64,000 nt of DNA from Larix kaempferi (Eukaryota; Streptophyta; Pinopsida; Pinales; Pinaceae): contig BSBM01002086.1 in assembly GCA_027924585.1 (NCBI GenBank), forward strand, positions 62,001 through 126,000, in the 5' to 3' direction. Position 1 is the stretch's first letter, and each line of letters begins with the position of its first letter. Positions 46,958 through 57,815 of this stretch are shown here, piece after piece. The notes below the pieces were generated by a model. The model saw nothing but the letters and a program-made list of their open reading frames with translations. It made no database searches and was not told the origin of the DNA. Made by a program: the position numbers and the translations under genes.

Positions 46958-49859
46958 CTCACAAAGAGCCTTTCATGACAATTTTTTAATATTAAGTGTA
47001 TTGGTCGTAAAAAAACATCTAAAAATTGAAGATAGAACAAAGATTTTGTGAAGGTTTTTTAAAAATGATGATGTCTTTATGTGTTTTTTTCATTTTAGGG
47101 AAGATTTTCCTGGACTCTGTTAAACTAATCATTTTGCTCATAAACTACTTGTCTTGTTTGCAACAATGCTAAGGTTATTTTTCATATGTGGTATCTTCTC
47201 AATATGCCTTTCACGTGCCATATATTTACATGCACCTAGATTTACTTTCCCTTATTATTTTCTTAATACATTATGAAGTTGTGGAACTCATTACAACATG
47301 ATCTAGTCTCTAACCCAAATTAGTCCTTATAATTCCATTCTTAAGTTGAGATCAAAATGATTTTGTTGTGGAAACCGATATCCTAAGTGCAGTGTAAAGG
47401 AGGGATGGGAGTGTTAGTGTACCCATAAGATGTAGTGTCCCTAACCTTTAACTAAGGTTAAGGGTGCTAATATTAAGACTAAGTTAAGCTTAGCACAACA
47501 AATATAGATAAATGACGGTTAGGCTAACTAACCATTCACCCAAATAATTTAAAAATTGTAACTCTAGAGATTGAATTATAATTAAAGTTGCGACACTTAA
47601 TTAATTATTTAATTACGACATTTAATTAAATCATTTATTACGACACTTAATTAAATAATTTCCAAAGTGCGATCTAAAGATCATAATTCCAACAAGCACA
47701 TGATTAAGGCATGATAAACATCATCTTCAGTGTGAGTAATTAATTCATGTACTTTTGAATTGTTTGATAACATAGTTTATAAATAACCAAGTATTGATGT
47801 CATCAATTATTTTGCAAATTAATCTACTTTTTGGTGTCATGATGTGTGTTATGTTAATGAGGCTAAAAAGTAAAGAACACCACATAACATGGAACATCCG
47901 TAAGCTAAAATATACAGCCACACCGAAACCATAACAAACAGAGACCACGGGTTGCAACTACAACTCTCCAAATCAACCCTTGATGACTGTCCCCTAAATT
48001 CATCTCTCACTACTTAAAAAAATATCATATGGCTACCACCCTCCATCCATCGATCACTTTTACATACAGGATACATCACTCATCCTTATATCTACAACAA
48101 AGAATATATCTATAAATAAAACTCTTACAATCAAAAGACAAGTGCGCTCATCTTGGCACTGGAAAATTTTTGAACCAAAACATACATATCTTGGTCATTC
48201 GTAAAGCTTTTTCGATGAATCAAAAGGAGATCCTCACTGGAAGCGTTTTTATGAATGCAATGTAATAGGTCTCATGACTCGGAAATGAGCAGAAATGGGT
48301 AAACCAGAACCTATGGTTGCGCCCCTCTCAATACCATAGAGCCAAAATTACAATTTCTGATTAAGAGGAAGAAGCAGGTAAGGAGCGTAATAAAATATTA
48401 TATGAAATTCATCCTTCTTGCATATAAATCCTGGAATTCAATACATGAACATGCAGACAACCAATTGAGCCACCATTGCACATATACCAAATATAATAAT
48501 GCAATGAAAATGAAACGTAAGAGAAATACTTATCTCAAAATAAAGGCAACTGGCTAGAACATGACAACTTTCCTCCAAGCCATAGACACAGTCAACCTTC
48601 CTTGCTTGAATCATCCCCGAGCTGAGACCATGGATCCATGGGTAGAGGCACACTTATTCTAGCAACTCTCATAACTACCCCTTCCGATAACCACAATTCT
48701 TCCCACTGCTACTTTCTTGGTCGTCTCCATTTCCTATGGGATGTGACTCCTCTCACCAACCCATTTCCTAGCTTCCTTTGTGAGAACCTGGACTAGTAAA
48801 GTGATATAATGGAAGCAAAGGGAAACAACTAGACTAGCTTTAAGTCTCAACACACTCTCAATACTATCAACATTCCCAACATGGTGAGATAGCACAAGAA
48901 GAGTGATCCAAAGCTCAATATTAGCTTCAACAAGGGAAAAGCACATGTATAAATAGCTTAAAGAGGGCAATTTGAACCCAAGATGGCCAACTAGAATTGA
49001 TTTGAGTGTGGTTGGGATTCATCATGGATACTTAACTCAATTAGTGTAGTGGTGGCTTAGTTAGGAGATTCCCTTTCCCATATTAGCACCATGAGGAGGA
49101 GTTACCAAAAACCAAGGAGTGGAGCCATGAAGAACACAAGGAGGTGCACTAAGGCATAAGGGGGGTTACAAAACATGAAGGAGGGAGAATTAGGTGAGAG
49201 AGGGGATCCAATACGGTCATAAATATCATATCATCAAAAAAATAGGGATGAATGGAGGAGTGTGGTGCACTTGTGGAGGTGGAGGCTCAAATCAACGAGG
49301 TGGAAGCTAAATTCTAGCTTACAGCTCCTAGAATCTAGGGAGAGGGTTCATAAATGACAAAAACACATAAATAGGAGGGAATTTATCCCAAGGAGGGTGC
49401 ACTAGGAAAGAGGGGCCCACTAAGGTATATATAAGGTGCAATAATAACTCCATAGTTCTTAAAAATAAAAAAAAATGGGTTATGTTATACAGTGTTTGGG
49501 TGACCAACACTACTAAAGTCACCAAGGCGCAAAATGAACTAGCATGGAAAACTACCATCCAACAACAAGCTCTAAGGTGATAGGGATGTCCCCCATTCCC
49601 CCTCACTCTATGATATCCATGGTCTCCCATACTCTTTTAGTTTCCTTTTGTAAGTCTGTTGTTTATTTAATTAATAAAAACAACATTCAAAGATAACAAC
49701 AATGACAACAACATTAACATTAATAATAATAATGCCCAAATTCCATCATCACATGATCAAACAAATGAGCATAATTCCATAGTCAAAATAACAAATAGAA
49801 CATAAGTCCATATTAAAATAAAAGACCATAAGTATGGGGTTTAACAACCAGGGTATTAC
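46958..49859. other. LTR-like and unassigned repeat DNA
   Basis: At 47398-47413 AAAGGAGGGATGGGAG precedes TGTTAGTGTACCC, a good candidate for a polypurine tract and LTR start on the plus strand. TTACGACACTTAATTAAAT-like units recur three times at about 47590-47660. The right part, up to 49860, must include the 3' LTR of the second gypsy element (minus), but its outer end could not be fixed because its partner LTR is outside the window. No genes seen. Confidence 0.5.
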
Positions 49860-49860
49860 A

Positions 49861-49872
49861 TTTCCCTCCCCC
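49861..49872 (-). promoter_or_regulatory. Polypurine tract of the second gypsy element
   Basis: AAGGGGGAGGGAAA on the minus strand directly before TGTAATACCC, the typical arrangement for plant chromoviruses of this group. Confidence 0.85.
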
Positions 49873-49899
49873 TTAAACAATGCATCGTCCTCGATGCAT

Positions 49900-51281
49900 A
49901 TTTATTACATACATGTCGTAAACACCAAATTTTCAAAATAGATCAGGGTATGCTTCCCTCGTAGCATCTTCCAGCTCCCAATTTGCATCCTCAGGGGTGT
50001 AATGGGTCCATTAGACCTTTATCTGCATGATTTCTCGATTTCAAAGCATTTTACCCAAAATGGCAACAGGTTGTACCGAAAAATCCCCTTCTGGTTCCAC
50101 TTGGATCATAATCCATTCGATCACATGATTAGTACCATGTACATATATGTATATATATCAATAAAGAAAATAAAATCACTCTAATTACTACGATCACATT
50201 CAAATCAATTACATGGTTAACATCAGGTATGTGCTCTTTCAATAAATACACATGAAACACATTGTGTACTCTAATGCAAGCGGGTAGAGCCGACTCATAA
50301 GCAACAATTCCTATTTTAGCTAAGATCTCAAAAGGTCCACAATATTTGGCAGCTAGCTTGGAGCAATTTCCCAATTTTAAGGAACTCTTCTTGGGTCTAA
50401 TTTTCAAGAACATATGATCTCTAAATTTGAAACTGTCTGGAAGTCTTATTCTAATCTGCATAGATTTTCTGCCTATCTTGAGCTGCCTTTATATTCTACT
50501 TTATCTTAACCATTTGATCCTCCATATCCTTTAATAATTATGGTCCAAAAATGACTCTATCTGTTGGGTTATCCCAACTAATGGGAGTATTGCACTTCCT
50601 TCCATACATGGCCTCGAAATAAGTCATCTTCAAAGAGGAATGATATCCATTATTGTAAGGAAATTACACCAAGTGTAAATAATCGTCCCACTTAGATGGT
50701 TGATCCATCACATACATCCTTAACATATCTTCAATCACTTGGTTAACTCTTTTTGGCTGTCCATCTATTCGAGGGTGGTATGTTGTACTCATGTTTAAAC
50801 TTGTGTCGAACCCCTCAAACAATCCTTTCCAAAATTTAGAATTAAATTTCGAATATCTATTTGATACTATACCCTTGGGAATGCCATGCAATCTGGTCAC
50901 TTCTCTCATGTAAATATCTGCAATGTTAGCTGCTTTATGAGTTTTCTTTACTGGAATGAAGTGTGCTTCCTTAGTCAACTTATCTACCACAACCATCATA
51001 GCATCATTTTGCAATATTGTATTAGGAAACATGGTGATGAAATCCATCGTCACTACATCCCATTCCATTCTATTATTGGCAAGGGATGCAACAATCCCGC
51101 TGGATGTTGATGCTCAATTTTAAATTTATGGCATTCCATGCACCTAGCTATATATTATGCAACATCATTCTTCATCCCTGGACAATAGTATTGTTTCTTT
51201 ACTGTTGTTACTGTTTTCTGATAACCCAAATTTCCGGCATAAGGAACATCATGCATTTCCTTCAAAACCATCTTCCTTATA
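49900..51281 (-). pseudogene. Gypsy integrase and chromodomain-like tail (second element)
   Basis: The minus strand from 51281 has an HHCC-finger continuation (EMHDVPYAGNLGYQKTV, CMECHKFK). The integrase core follows with VVTMDFITMFP, VVVDKLTKEAHFIPVKK, RLHGIPKGIVSN, STTYHPRIDGQPKRVNQVIE and LRMYVMDQPSKWDDYLHL. The tail has SSLKLGNCSKLAAKYCGPFEI and RVHNVFHVYLLKEH. Finally a degenerate chromodomain-like stretch reads KVxWTHYTPEDANWELEDAT near 49990. The second catalytic Asp context is VSNRYSKF, where VSDRD is usual, so it is mutated. Stops occur, for example after the HHCC finger. Confidence 0.87.
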
Positions 51282-51289
51282 TCTCCAGC
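51282..51289. repeat. 8-bp target-site duplication of the large hAT element, left copy (TCTCCAGC)
   Basis: TCTCCAGC at 51282-51289 and again at 62742-62749, directly outside the terminal inverted repeats. Confidence 0.92.
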
Positions 51290-51299
51290 CATAGATGAT

Positions 51300-51760
51300 T
51301 TTAAGGGCGAAATATAGCCCATGGGCGATTTTAGAGGGGTTCAAATTTTTTAATGGGCGAATTTGCAATATTAAATCGTTTTTTCTTAATATTAAAATAG
51401 CCCATAATTTATTAATATAATAATGATGAAATCCTAAATAATCCAATTAAATATAGTATGAACAAAACCCAAATAAAAAATCCGTCCCCTAAAATTCACT
51501 CAAATTCGCAGGAAACCGTTAGTTCGCCCCCGATTTCTACCAAATTTGCATGGGGATCCTGGTTTGCCCCCATTTCCAGTCGAAATCTCCCTAAATTCGT
51601 TCAATTGCCCTTGATTTGCAACCAAATTTGACTGGCTCGCCCTCGATTTCCAAAAAAAAATCATTTTTTTCTTAGCTCGCCCCGATTTCGTGCAATGTGG
51701 ATCACGAAATTCCTCCCTTCGCCCCGATTTTGAGGAATTTCGATCATGAATGCGGTTGAA
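51300..51760. repeat. Left subterminal region with repeated GGGCGA / TCGCCC motifs
   Basis: GGGCGAA or GGGCGAT occurs at about 51307, 51323 and 51353. TTCGCCC, TTTGCCC or CTCGCCC followed by C/T and GATTT recurs at about 51524, 51562, 51604, 51636, 51675 and 51719. hAT transposases bind short subterminal motifs repeated in this way, so these are candidate binding sites. Confidence 0.7.
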
Positions 51761-52585
51761 TTCGTCCCTATAAATTGTGTTGCTTGCTCACTGGATCACC
51801 CACTCAAAAAAATCCATACACATCAGCAAAAATCACAGGGATTTGAGGTTCGGCGTTCAGGGACTGGGTTTAGCATATTTTTGTTTGCTTTCAGGCTTGC
51901 AGTTCAAGTTCAACGTTCCTGGGCTTGCATTGTGTACAAATAATCAAGATTCCAGATTGCAGGTATGGCCACACTCATCTAGATTGATTTCTTTACCAGG
52001 TTATTTTCCAGGAAATATAGTTAAAATTGGGAATCAGGATGCACAAATTCATGACCTACACTCACATAAAGTCCATGTTAGGGTCATGGATTAACCTTAT
52101 TAGCATGGAAAATATCTCTATTATGTGCGATTGAATTAGGTTTCACACTGGAACCCAGGTTGAGATTTCCTTCATTTCATATATACTTTTCCTATTGTTA
52201 TAATGTGTCACGGTTTTCTATTAATATTTCAAGTGAACCGTGGAGAATGAATTTGGAATGTATATGGTGTATGTATGAGTGTAATTTCTCTTTGCTTTTT
52301 TGTAGATGGGATCATTTTTCAATTTCCATTCCGTGTTATGACATAAACGGTACTGTCCATGGTAAATGGGTCACTCAATACTGCTTCAAAATTAGTCAAA
52401 ATAATTTTAATTCTACCATGAGCATATAAACAATCCTCTACTGTTGTATTGCACACACACATATGGGTTACTTAAAACTTAATTTGTATCCTTTTAGTTG
52501 TCATTTCATAGCCAAAATTAGCATGGGTTTTAGCCTTTAATAATGTAGTTTCTATGCCGTCTAATTTGGCTTTTGATATCTTTGT
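51761..52585. other. Interior of the hAT element, no recognised gene
   Basis: Moderately GC-richer at its start, then AT-rich. Frames of up to 105 codons (51777-52094) show no domain. It ends at a pyrimidine-rich acceptor-like stretch before the NPH3-like exon. Confidence 0.45.
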
Positions 52586-52588
52586 TTA

Positions 52589-52735
52589 TTACAAGGAATC
52601 GAGGGTTTATAATATGAGATTGTGTGTCTCTGAGCTCGAGGAAGAATGCTCAAGCATGAGACAAGAGATTGATCATTTAGGGAAAAGAAAGAGTGGATGG
52701 AACTCAGTTTCTAAGAATGCTTGGATTCAGGTTTA
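52589..52735 (+). pseudogene. NPH3/RPT2-family gene fragment (captured C-terminal exon)
   Basis: After a splice-acceptor-like TTTGTTTATTACAAG, the plus strand encodes NMRLCVSELEEECSSMRQEI followed by DHLGKRKSGWNSVSK, then NAWIQ and a GT. The pattern MR-x-(R)-V-x-ELE-x-ECSSM(R/K)-x-EI-x-x-LG-x-x-K-SGW-x-x-VSK is the coiled-coil tail of plant NPH3/BTB phototropism-related proteins. No BTB or NPH3 domain was found on either side. The segment therefore looks like a piece of a host gene, possibly with intron sequence, picked up by the element. It stays open through the exon. Whether it is transcribed is unknown. Confidence 0.68.
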
Positions 52736-52739
52736 AATA

Positions 52740-54430
52740 TTAGTTTTGCAGCACACAAGAAGGTGCTATAAATAGTCAAATCAATGGTACCGAAGGAACC
52801 ATACCAACTTAAGTTGAGACAATCAAGAAATAAACGAAACTCATTTTCTTCAGATTAAGGTTTATATGTCACTACTTTTTTCTGTAGGTTTATTTGCTTT
52901 TGTTTTTACCTAGTCCAATACTTAACTTTTATTTGTGTACATAAGTAAACATTGGTCATTATATTCGTATTTCTATATCCCCTTGATGCCCAATCCATTA
53001 ACTTTCACACTACATTTGTCTTAAAATTTTACAATTTTATCCTTTGAAAAGGCTTGGTGAATACAACAACTCAATGGTTCTAAGAAGGACAATAGAAAAT
53101 TCAAACTCCTTGTTTTGAACTTCCTCTCAGATGAAGTGGCGATGAAAGAATCCTAAAAACATGGTGAAAATATCCTTCGATACGTGAAATCATACAATAT
53201 GGCTTATAGGGCATCTAATGTTCAATGAAGTATGGGAGGAAATTATTTCATGCTGCTTATTTCTTAAACACAACTAGTTGATGTTAGTTTTCTGTTCTAG
53301 AATTCGTAGTTGTATGCTTGGTTGTCATATTCCTTTTATATGTAGACCTATAGGAAAGATCTCAGCCAACTGATTGCTCTTTTTGAAATTGGATTTGTCT
53401 TCTTGTTTACAGCTTAGTGGTATTCATTTTCTAGCTTTTGCATTAGACATTATAAGGATGATTTCTGATACCAAAAGGCATCATACTTCACAAAATTATG
53501 AGGTTCATAGAAAACGTATTCATTCTACATACCTATCCCAAATCCATTTTAGGAACAAATTTATTCAATGCATGTATGTTTCCCAGTTGATTGTTGTCTG
53601 TACCGAGAGTTGATACAACCCATGCCATTCTAAGAAGAAAATTTAGTGATTCCCATAAAAAGTTCTTAACAAAAATTAATTGTAAAATACAATCAAGTAA
53701 GCTTGACAATATAATGTTGGGCATATTTTTAAAGCCTAATGTGTAGTCGTTTGCTATTACTTGTATGTTCAATATTTAAAGTTAGTATTTGATCATGTAT
53801 GTGACTTATCTAGATGAAAGAGTGTTTACTAACTTGGGCAGATAATTTTCACCGCAACAGTGTTTTTCTCCTAGTAAGATGGGCCTTCCATTCCACATTC
53901 TTTTTGCCATTCCCCATACTTGTTTTCAATGCAAGTAAACAATGCACAAAACTGTAGTGTTGCACTTAACAGAGTAGGCTTCTATTTCGCCACTCTTGCA
54001 TGTATGTACCATAAATGTTTCTCAACCACATACATCCTAACAGAGCTGAATAATTTTGATCTCTTGGATATATTAGGATGACCTACTAGACTTCAAAATC
54101 ATTGAGGATCCTTTGCCCTGCCATAAAATTGCTTGAGTCATCAATATTATCCTGTAGTCCACTTTACTTTGATGCCCATTCACAATTAGAACTCAAGTGC
54201 CCACAATGTTGGTTGTGCCATCTTTACTCATTACTTCTTAGGTTGGATATTGACCCCGAGTCTTACTATGCTTCCTTTTTTAATGGTTGATGCTCATAGT
54301 AACTTCAGTAGCCTGGTAATCTTAATCCATTACATAGTTTATGACATATGCAATTTCCTTGCTCTAGAAAACTCTTTATGGCAACATTTTCCATATTGGG
54401 ATTTTTTATTTCTCTGCATTTTGGAATTTT
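52740..54430. other. Interior of the hAT element, intron-like AT-rich DNA
   Basis: No coding similarity was recognised. The T-rich composition with scattered acceptor-like sites (for example near 53412) would fit intron or 3' flank sequence captured together with the NPH3-like exon. Confidence 0.4.
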
Positions 54431-54434
54431 GAAC

Positions 54435-54880
54435 AGAATTACTAAGGAAGAGTGTGAACTGGCTGTCACTACACCGATCCAAGAAGACAAATTGAATGTT
54501 GATGGGTATGCAAGTCATTTCTCAGAAAATCAAAGGAAGCCTCTTGTCCTGATGCCACGTGTTATAACAAATGAAAGCAAAAACTCTCCTATACGTGACA
54601 ATAAATTAGACAGTCCTGTATGCTGGAGAACTGATAGATGATTCTCTCAGTGCTCGCTTTTGATCTTCTTGTCCATAGGATATAGAGGATAGGCTAGGGC
54701 AGAAGAAAGAAACCTTTGATAATTAAGAAGACTTGAGGAAGGGCCCCTAGCCAGCTTGAAGGATGTCATGGTGATATTGAAGCATAAATCGTTTTCAGGG
54801 ATAATTGAAGAAGACCAGGTATACAGATCTCTACATTAATTGTTTTACATCAAAGTCATACATAGTTGAAGATCTAAAGT
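54435..54880 (+). pseudogene. Possible second captured exon region, unidentified
   Basis: After TTTTGAACAG the plus strand is open for about 65 codons: ITKEECELAVTTPIQEDKLN, KPLVLMPRVITNESKNSPIR, LDSPVCW. Further exon-like text, IEDRLGQKKETFDN then KDVMVILKHKSFSGIIEEDQ, ends at a GTATAC donor-like site near 54819. It has the charged, coiled-coil look of a cytoskeletal or kinesin-type tail, but I cannot name the gene. Stops interrupt it. Confidence 0.3.
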
Positions 54881-55628
54881 GGAGCAAGTAGAACAAGCTT
54901 TTGGAGCTTGAAGAACATATCCAAATTCTGTGAGACACATGACAAGGAAAGTAGATGACTCTTGGAAGAAGAATAATGTAAAAAAAAAATTGAAGACCAA
55001 AGGACAAATGATAGATGCAAAGGGTTGTGGCTACATTGGCAAGCTGATAGGGGGAGCAGTATGGTTAAGAAAAAGCAAATAAAGTGAAGCGATATTGTGA
55101 TACTGTCATTGATGCATTCTTACCTTTGATACAGTTGTTATAACATCCATTGAACTAAAGAAGACATGTGGAAGCCATAGCATACTTGAGGATCTTTAAA
55201 ATTTAAGTGAAAATTTGGGTAAATTGTTGAAAACCAAGGAAGATTCAAATTGGTAAGGAAATTTTTCTCTAGATAGTAGCAGAAGATTATCCAAGAAAAG
55301 ACATTCAAAATCTAATAGAGTCAAGGAGACCTTAAGAAGCATCATTCGAACCACAGATCTGAAGTTCTATTTGAAGAATTGTTTGGGACTTTGAACAGGA
55401 TATGCAATGACTGGATCAGTTTCTTGATGAGCAACCTTTGATTAGAACTCGACATAATCCATTTATCCCTATCAAGTTTCTACACAAAGAAGTTAATGTT
55501 AGTCTCAGGCAGACAAATCACTAAGCCCGGATTGCCACAGTGGAATTAGTCCACCTCATGAATAGCTGATGTTGAAGATATTAAAGAATGATGGGGTTAG
55601 GTTCAATAAATTCTACCTACAACACTGC

Positions 55629-55798
55629 AAGATATTTACCTTGGCTGAAATAACACCAAACTGGTACAAGCCATTGTTGAATGCAGCAGTTTAGACACAT
55701 TTGACATCTTGAGGTATATTTTTTTTTTAAATTTAAACTGCTGCATTCAACAATGGCTTGTACCAGTTTGGTGTTATTTCAGCCAAGGTAAATATCTT
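55629..55798. repeat. Perfect 65-bp inverted repeat with 40-bp spacer
   Basis: The arms are 55629-55693 and 55734-55798. The left arm begins AAGATATTTACCTTGGCTGA and ends GCAGCAGTTTA; the right arm is its exact reverse complement. The spacer contains TTGAGGTATATTTTTT. A transcript would form a long hairpin. Just beyond, CTTAGGCATGAT (about 55797) pairs with ATCATGCCTAAG (about 55864), and TTAGACACA.TTGACATCTTGA is repeated directly at 55691 and 55875. Confidence 0.95.
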
Positions 55799-55997
55799 AG
55801 GCATGATGGCTTGTACAAACACTGCAGCATTCAACAAGTACCAGTTGTAGCACTCCACTAGTTATCATGCCTAAGTTAGACACAGTTGACATCTTGAAGA
55901 CAAGTAGCTGAAAGGTATGATAATCCAAAGATATTGTAACCTGGAATATTTTCGATGAGATCGAGATAGGAAAAATAATGCATGTTGGGTAAAGGAA

Positions 55998-56360
55998 ATG
56001 CCTGCAATGCCCGCATCAGAGAATAAATTTCCCGCAAATGGCTGAAGAAATGCCTGCAGAGGTCCACAAATCTCAGAAAGATGCCCGCACAGTCCTCAAC
56101 ATGTCAGCATTCAGAGGTGAAGATGCCCTCTAGGAAGAGATTAAATGCCCGCAAGTGCCAACAAGTATTGAATAAATGCCCACTGTGTTGAAATTTCTTG
56201 TCCAACAAAATGCATAAAGCACTGATAAATATGCCCACAGGATCTAGTCAAAATGCTCACAGCATTAAAAATATGCTTGCAGACGTAGCCAAAATGCTTG
56301 CTAGGCATAATAAAATGCTCACAGAATTACCCAAAATGCTCGCATTCAGTTGAACTGCCC
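55998..56360. repeat. Degenerate minisatellite with ATGCCCGCA core
   Basis: ATGCCCGCA and variants (ATGCCTGCA, ATGCTCACA, ATGCTTGCA, ATGCTCGCA) recur about 15 times at irregular 15-40-bp spacing. Spacers such as AATTACCCAAA and TAGTCAAA are shared. The strand is purine-richer than its surroundings. It lies upstream of the LTR-like junction at 56642. Confidence 0.75.
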
Positions 56361-56630
56361 GCCAATCTCAGTGAAAAGTCAAGTGTGATATGGGGTTGTA
56401 AGAGGAGTGTTGAAATGGTTTGATCTTTAAAAACACAAGTTGAGTTGATCGAAGAAATGTAAATTAAATTGGAGAACCCAATATCATTCATCTATGCACA
56501 GATTGGTTGCAAAATACAGAGCTATCAGTACTCATTCTTGCAGAGATTGAGGAATTGTGTCACAGGATTTCGCCTTTAAATTTGCATTGGGCTCATTTCA
56601 CAGAGTGAAAAGAGGTGCTCTACAACCCAG

Positions 56631-56700
56631 TATGGGGGAGATGTTGTAACATGTGTGATGTAACATTACGTTTGTGATTTAACGTTTGTGATGTAACAAA
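56631..56700 (+). mobile_element. LTR retroelement remnant: polypurine tract and LTR start
   Basis: TATGGGGGAGA (56631-56641) is followed by TGTTGTAACATGTGTGATGTAAC, with TGATGTAAC-like units repeating to about 56700. The polypurine tract abutting TG... is the 3' junction of an LTR retroelement on the plus strand. No complete LTR or coding could be delimited, so this is a decayed passenger inside the hAT element. Confidence 0.5.
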
Positions 56701-56726
56701 ATAATTAAAAAAAAATCATGTCGGAC

Positions 56727-56838
56727 TTAAACCTGAATCTATCATCAAGAGAGATCAAATTTCTTGAGTTTAAATTTAAAAAAAAAATATACCTCAAGAA
56801 ATTGGATCCCTTTCGGTTCTTGATAGATATGGGTTTAA
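56727..56838. repeat. Imperfect inverted repeat related to the 55.7-kb hairpin spacer
   Basis: The left arm TTAAACCTGAATCTATCATC...AATTTCTTGAG (56727-56768) pairs imperfectly with 56793-56838 (CTCAAGAAATT...TTGATAGATATGGGTTTAA). The central GTTTAAATTTAAAAAA...ATATACCTCAAG is the reverse complement of 55708-55739, the spacer of the perfect hairpin. The two structures therefore share sequence in opposite orientation. Confidence 0.8.
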
Positions 56839-56849
56839 GATGGATCTAT

Positions 56850-57460
56850 GCTAATAGTTACAAATAGTGCTTGCTACAGGCCTCACGAAGAAATGTAGCA
56901 AATTACAGAGTGGTAGCATGAAGGCTATTAGAATGACAGAGAAGCCATCAACGAAAGACAATGTGATTGGTATATGATGAACATCAAAAAGGAGATTGAG
57001 TATGAAGGGTTTATACTGGACTGTCAGAGATTAAACTGGACATAAATACAAGACTATGACAGATTATGTGATGGACAAATAGTTTCTGCAATGAGTGCTT
57101 CAAGACACAGTCAAAGGGGGAGAAATATAGACAAGAAAGATTAGTTTCGATACAAATGTTGAAATCAGCACTCTCTAGCTGCATGAAAAGGATGGTGATC
57201 TCAAGTTCTCTGTAGCAGTCTTGAAAGAAACCTAACCTTAGTTAATATCACTTAAATATAAATTCTATTGTATACGTTTCCAAACTGTAATCAGTCAAGG
57301 ATTCTTGGAATCTTGAAAATATTTGGTGTTAGTGTTAGACCATGCTTGGAATGACTGACTGAATATCCATTCAAACCTATGACTGACTTAATATCCATTG
57401 AGACCTGTTACTTTATGTTTATAAGGCATCTTAAGATGTTTTTTTTCTCCTCTCATAATT
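56850..57460. other. Interior of the hAT element, no gene seen
   Basis: Short broken plus-strand frames only, with a GGGGGAGAAAT purine run near 57116. Nothing recognised. Confidence 0.4.
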
Positions 57461-57463
57461 TCC

Positions 57464-57621
57464 TTAATTATTTTGAAATTTGAAATTTTGATAATAATTT
57501 CTTCCCGTGTTTCCATGTAAAATTTTTAATTATTTTGAAATTTGAAATTTTGATAATAATTTCTTCGTACGTTTCCATGTAAAATTTTGATAATAATTTC
57601 TTCCTTTGCTTCCATGTAAAG
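57464..57621. repeat. 62-bp tandem repeat, 2.5 copies
   Basis: TTAATTATTTTGAAATTTGA, AATTTTGATAATAATTTCTT, then C-rich and GTTTCCATGTAAA recur from 57464 and 57526, with a shortened third copy from about 57588. Confidence 0.88.
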
Positions 57622-57673
57622 GTTCCTTGAGAATCGAGTTTCAGGTGATGATTCGGTTTTTATTTTTATTTTT

Positions 57674-57812
57674 TTCAAATGGGTCATGTACTCTACATTT
57701 TTTGTATTTTTTTTAGTTTTTTTTTTTAATTAGTCATGTACTTTACATTTTTTGTATTTTTTTAGTTTTTTTTTTTTCAAATTAGTCATGTACTTTACAC
57801 TTGTATTTTTTT
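57674..57812. repeat. ~56-bp T-rich tandem repeat, 2.5 copies
   Basis: Copies near 57674, 57729 and 57780 read TCAAAT/TTAATT..GTCATGTACT, then TACATTTTTTGTATTTTTTT and AGTTTTTTTTT. Confidence 0.85.
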
Positions 57813-57815
57813 CAA

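Larger units (their letters stand above)
49860..51289 (-). mobile_element. Second Ty3/gypsy chromovirus, 3' part (split by insertion)
   Basis: The minus strand shows integrase and tail sequence, then a polypurine tract at 49861-49872 (AAGGGGGAGGGAAA) next to an LTR start TGTAATACCCTGG reading away from 49860. The other part of the same element lies at 62742-64000. Reading frame and protein order continue across the 51290-62741 insertion with one copy of an 8-bp duplication removed. The 5' portion extends beyond the window. The element carries several stops and is inactive. Confidence 0.9.
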
